The notes below the pieces were generated by a model. The model had not been told where the DNA came from and ran no database searches. It saw nothing but the letters and a program-made list of their open reading frames with translations. 10,069 bases of DNA from Acidimicrobiia bacterium (GTDB lineage: Bacteria > Actinomycetota > Acidimicrobiia > Acidimicrobiales > Hopanoidiivorantaceae): positions 1 to 10,069 of the forward strand of contig JAHRAM010000051.1 in NCBI GenBank assembly GCA_020027305.1, given 5' to 3'. The translations under genes and the position numbers were made by a program. Positions 6,551 to 10,069 of the stretch are shown piece after piece; within the stretch, counting starts at the first letter, position 1, and the number at the start of each line of letters is the position of its first letter.

Positions 6551-9500
6551 ATGAATAAATCACACCATTTATGCAAATATTTTAATAAAAAGGCGTTTTT
6601 AGACGATAGAGGAATTACGCTCCCAGCAATTATCATTGCATCAGTGCTTGCATTGGCAGCAGCAGCAGCTGGGGTAATAATTTATAACGCCACTCGAGAC
6701 CGTGCAGAAGGTTTAGATGAAACCGCAGCCGTTCTCGAAGACCTTAGAGAGTCTTTTGATAGAGATCGTGAAGGAGAAGAGGATGCCCGCCTAAGACTTG
6801 AGCGACGACAATTAGATATTAAGGCAAATGCCCGTTTTGAAAACGACGAAGATTCTGATGTAGTACGCGGAGATGGAATTTCAGATAGGGTTTACCTAGT
6901 AATTGATGGATGCCCTAATCTTGAAACACGTCTTTGGCACTCCGTGCTTGAAAATAATAGAGATGCTGCCCCAGGCAGAAAACTCCTCCCACCTAGAAAA
7001 GCAACATCTACCAGTCCTCTAGTTGAGGTCAGCAAATATAATCCAACCATAATACCTATTAATAAAAGCTGGATTGAAGCTGATGGCTCAAATGTAATAG
7101 TTGAAAACTTTGAGGCAACAGGTTCATGTGTATATTTTTCAACTTCTAGCAGGTTTGCAAAAATATCTGATGTCTCATTTGTGCCAAACCCGATAATAGG
7201 TGATTCTCAAAACCCTGTCAAGAGCTATGTGCAAATACAATATAGATTTAATCGTCACGCATTAGATCGTTTTCAGGAGGCAACAGATATGGGAACCAAT
7301 ATATTTTCCTCGCTACGATATGTGAATTGCCATAGAGCAGCCTTACATAGCTTTAATTGGAGAAAACTTTTAGGATGTGGTTTTGCTTGGCGAACATTAC
7401 CTGCAGACGTAACTTCACCAAAAAATACTACCATCGTGGCAGGTGCATCTAGAAGAGCTAGCTTACAACTGATATCATATTGTACGCAGCACGGAGGCTA
7501 CATTCCATTTATTCCAGTTTCACATGACTCTAGTGAAACCTATGAAACGATAAATCATAATAAATGCGTTGTCAATCCAAACATATATAGAAGAAGTTGT
7601 TCTTTGGAAGAGCTTGGGTTAAATGACCCTGATAACGGTAATCCACTCATTGGTTTTTCTATAAGTGGAACTGCTTCAAAATGCATAATCACAGAATCAG
7701 CAGATAAAGAGGTCGGCAAGGTAGCCGTTGATAGCACCACCCGTGTTAAATATGGGGCACTTGATATTTCGACTGCCACAAATTGTGCAAAGTGGCTGGT
7801 GGGAACCACTAAGGTTTCAGGCACATTGTCCTCATCTAAAAGGTCATGCTCGTATGTAATCAGTGGAGCCAATGCAAGTGTTTGTAAAAATCTAGGATTA
7901 AATTTTCTAAAATCTAATACCTGCACCCTTAATGTGCGTCTAACCACCAATAATAAATTCTGTGGGCGAAATGAATTTTTTAGAATTGATAGAACAACTG
8001 GCCGGGGAAGATGTGTTGGAATTACTAGGGGCAGCAGCGTTACAAGAGTTGCGTCAAATAAATGGCACGATGCATGTATTGCTTGGGCAAGTGTTGGTTT
8101 GAGTGACACATACGACCATGACAATGATGACCCCGATAACGACGGAATCAATGAAGACGGAAATCCTGCAACTCCTAAAGTGCGAGATGACATTGCTAAT
8201 GTGTATGCATATTATTCTGAACGCACTAACACATATCACTGTTCATTCAAAAACAGACACACAAATGGAGCAAGAGAGTGTTTGAGTTTTGGCTATCAAC
8301 CAGGAATAACAGGTGAGTGTGAAATTGTTGATAGGCAAACATATCTGGCTGCTCCACCTATTCCCACTTGTGCTGTTATGCGGTCAGTCCCATATTACAC
8401 CAGCCAAGAACAATTATTTTCAATTTCTAGCTTGAACCTTGCATTTCAAAATAAAAGCGCAATCAATGTTCCGTCTCAAATACAGTCTGCATTAAAAGTT
8501 GCAGAAAGCACTGATGCTAGTAACAATGATTTCTTATATGATGGCGACAATAATGTTTTGCCCAACATCAACGCGCAGTTAAATTATCATTATCAGCGCC
8601 TAATCAAACCAGCTGTTGAATCTTATCTAACCAGTGGAACGCGACATAATGAGCTATGGTTGCCATCTCAATTTCCAACTGGCAATGTTTCATTGTCTCG
8701 GACTTTTGCACAAAGAGAACATGAATTTGGTTTCTATGGCTATCCTTCTGTCGGAGTCACAGAAGACGACCACACAGAATCCTTGTTATATGATTTTGTT
8801 TATAATAGACGTTCACCTAGCCCAACAAAAAATTGTGATGACTATAAGCAGTTCTATCGCCCAATACATATTGAAAAATCTTCTGCGACTCAACAAGAAT
8901 ATACAGTTGGTTACAATGACAACGATAAAGCTGTAATGTGTAGTACCGTTGCCAAAAATTTTTGGGAAGCAAGGTATTATTTAGACATTCTGCTTGAAAG
9001 CAGTTTTTATCCGATTAACAATTATTGCAACCCAGGGATATCTGCGTGTGGAGTAAAAACTGTAAACCTATATAGAGAGTGTGCACTTGTCGGAACAGAT
9101 ACCCCATTCACACGACCAGCAGAAAAGCCAAATTCAACATTTGAATATCACAATGATAATGTCAACCATCCCATCAACACTTACATAAAAGAATGTGAAG
9201 ATTTAGGTTATTCAGGGGGAACTTATGAGTTGTATGACTACAAATTGCTTCCTGAAGTTGATGAAAAAATTCATGTTGCACTTAGCCAGCTAAGCTCTAA
9301 TGAAACGGTAGATTGGCTTCCCCCCGCAAACAATTTTAGCAATTACATCCCAAGTTCAGCAAGTAACACTACTTTACAATATCGTGACTTCTGGGTAAGG
9401 TCTGATGCTAGGCAAACTCGCATTTCAACAAACGGCCCACAATTTTATCTATTGGGTGGGCAAGGCGTTAACCCAGAAAACAAAACTGCCGCCGATCGCT

Positions 9501-10069
9501 ATGAAGCAGAAGGTGGTCTTACTTGGGCTAGGTATGGAATCGCAGAAATACTTTATTACATTCAAAGTCAAAATTTAGATTCAACTAATTCTGATGAAAC
9601 ACTACAAAGACATGCGGTTTTGCGATTTTCAAACATTTCTGACATATCAAGTTCAAATGTAAGAGATAAAGCTACATTAACTGGTTTCACAGATGCTCCT
9701 CTTGATCCAGATACACCAGCTGGAACCCAAGCTGGCTATGTAGCAGGTGGGGGATTTACTGCTTCTAGAGGTGGGGCAGATTCAACGCTTACTTATTATG
9801 CTCCTTATGCAGAATTGAATTGTGAGTTTAGGGTTAAAGATGCAAGTGCTTCAGACACCGACAAGATTACCCCAGAAGTAGAAGCATTTTTTAGGGCTTG
9901 TCAATCTCTGGGTTCCTACTTTGAAACTAGATTTAGTTATCACAAACCTATTGAAGTAAAAGATTTTACTATTCAACAGGCACAATACAGCACCACTGCT
10001 GTTCCAAACAATGATTTTTATGGTCACTGGCGAAAGGCACTTGTAGATGATGCTACTAAACACCCAGCC
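6551..10069 (+). CDS. Giant pilin-like, Cys-rich presumed surface protein (copy 2), 3'-truncated by window edge
   Basis: This is a paralogue of the preceding gene. I read it by eye as open for 1173 codons to the last base; comparison with copy 1 suggests about 130 more residues outside the window. The leader is short (21 residues, ending FLDDRG). ITLPAIIIASVLALAAAAAG and a few more residues form the hydrophobic segment, again a prepilin-like site with Ala where Glu is expected at mature position 5. A short charged helix follows, then a Cys-rich region with the same C-x-x-x-G motifs and the landmarks GGYIPF, TTGRGRC, AYYSE, YHCSFKN, PYYTSQEQLF and RDFWVRSDARQTR (945). An acidic loop, DHDNDDPDNDGINEDGN (about 522-538), is longer than in copy 1 and resembles calcium-binding loops of the thrombospondin type-3 or EF-hand kind. 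ATG 6551 is the only sensible start: the frame is closed by TAA at 6518-6520 and no other start lies between. There is no Shine-Dalgarno match. Function is unknown; a surface or filament role is inferred. Confidence 0.88.
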   Translation, partial: MNKSHHLCKYFNKKAFLDDRGITLPAIIIASVLALAAAAAGVIIYNATRDRAEGLDETAAVLEDLRESFDRDREGEEDARLRLERRQLDIKANARFENDEDSDVVRGDGISDRVYLVIDGCPNLETRLWHSVLENNRDAAPGRKLLPPRKATSTSPLVEVSKYNPTIIPINKSWIEADGSNVIVENFEATGSCVYFSTSSRFAKISDVSFVPNPIIGDSQNPVKSYVQIQYRFNRHALDRFQEATDMGTNIFSSLRYVNCHRAALHSFNWRKLLGCGFAWRTLPADVTSPKNTTIVAGASRRASLQLISYCTQHGGYIPFIPVSHDSSETYETINHNKCVVNPNIYRRSCSLEELGLNDPDNGNPLIGFSISGTASKCIITESADKEVGKVAVDSTTRVKYGALDISTATNCAKWLVGTTKVSGTLSSSKRSCSYVISGANASVCKNLGLNFLKSNTCTLNVRLTTNNKFCGRNEFFRIDRTTGRGRCVGITRGSSVTRVASNKWHDACIAWASVGLSDTYDHDNDDPDNDGINEDGNPATPKVRDDIANVYAYYSERTNTYHCSFKNRHTNGARECLSFGYQPGITGECEIVDRQTYLAAPPIPTCAVMRSVPYYTSQEQLFSISSLNLAFQNKSAINVPSQIQSALKVAESTDASNNDFLYDGDNNVLPNINAQLNYHYQRLIKPAVESYLTSGTRHNELWLPSQFPTGNVSLSRTFAQREHEFGFYGYPSVGVTEDDHTESLLYDFVYNRRSPSPTKNCDDYKQFYRPIHIEKSSATQQEYTVGYNDNDKAVMCSTVAKNFWEARYYLDILLESSFYPINNYCNPGISACGVKTVNLYRECALVGTDTPFTRPAEKPNSTFEYHNDNVNHPINTYIKECEDLGYSGGTYELYDYKLLPEVDEKIHVALSQLSSNETVDWLPPANNFSNYIPSSASNTTLQYRDFWVRSDARQTRISTNGPQFYLLGGQGVNPENKTAADRYEAEGGLTWARYGIAEILYYIQSQNLDSTNSDETLQRHAVLRFSNISDISSSNVRDKATLTGFTDAPLDPDTPAGTQAGYVAGGGFTASRGGADSTLTYYAPYAELNCEFRVKDASASDTDKITPEVEAFFRACQSLGSYFETRFSYHKPIEVKDFTIQQAQYSTTAVPNNDFYGHWRKALVDDATKHPA

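Noticed and set aside
7555..8193. Minus-strand 212-codon ORF
   Set aside because: Lies wholly antisense to the second giant gene, which aligns with its paralogue throughout; composition shows no recognisable domain.

Overview
The window is bacterial: there are Shine-Dalgarno sequences, long uninterrupted ORFs in the standard code, and moderately AT-rich DNA. The taxon cannot be fixed from the sequence. The luciferase-like monooxygenase at the left resembles proteins I associate with Actinobacteria, and an uncultured environmental or marine bacterium is plausible, but this is only an inference. All supported genes are on the + strand.

Layout. Bases 1-335 are an A-rich non-coding leader. Bases 336-1517 encode a complete flavin-dependent luciferase-like monooxygenase. 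Bases 1518-2303 form an unusual intergenic region. It holds a weak terminator-like hairpin, a 13-unit degenerate 17-bp tandem repeat (1611-1831), and a possible 88-codon ORF (2038-2304) interrupted by a run of 15 cytosines (2195-2209). Bases 2304-6257 encode a 1317-residue protein. It has a prepilin-like hydrophobic N-terminus, a charged coiled coil, and a very long Cys-, Tyr- and Asn-rich presumed extracytoplasmic region. After a 293-bp gap, a second full-scale paralogue starts at 6551. It is open to the window edge at 10069, with about 130 residues missing by comparison with the first copy.

How the parts may work together. The two giant proteins share the whole architecture: a short charged leader ending in DRG, then ITLP plus a hydrophobic stretch, a charged helix, a repeated Cys-x-x-x-Gly pattern and a strongly conserved C-terminal half. 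They look like a tandemly duplicated family of exported, filament- or membrane-anchored surface proteins that I do not recognise as a described family. The first copy lies just downstream of the poly-C tract. That tract sits inside an ORF whose stop codon overlaps the giant gene's start codon (TAATG). Because the three downstream frames end at different distances from this start, slippage in the C-run could alter the giant gene's expression. This phase-variation model is the most interesting hypothesis in the window and is untested. The monooxygenase shows no functional link to the giant genes.
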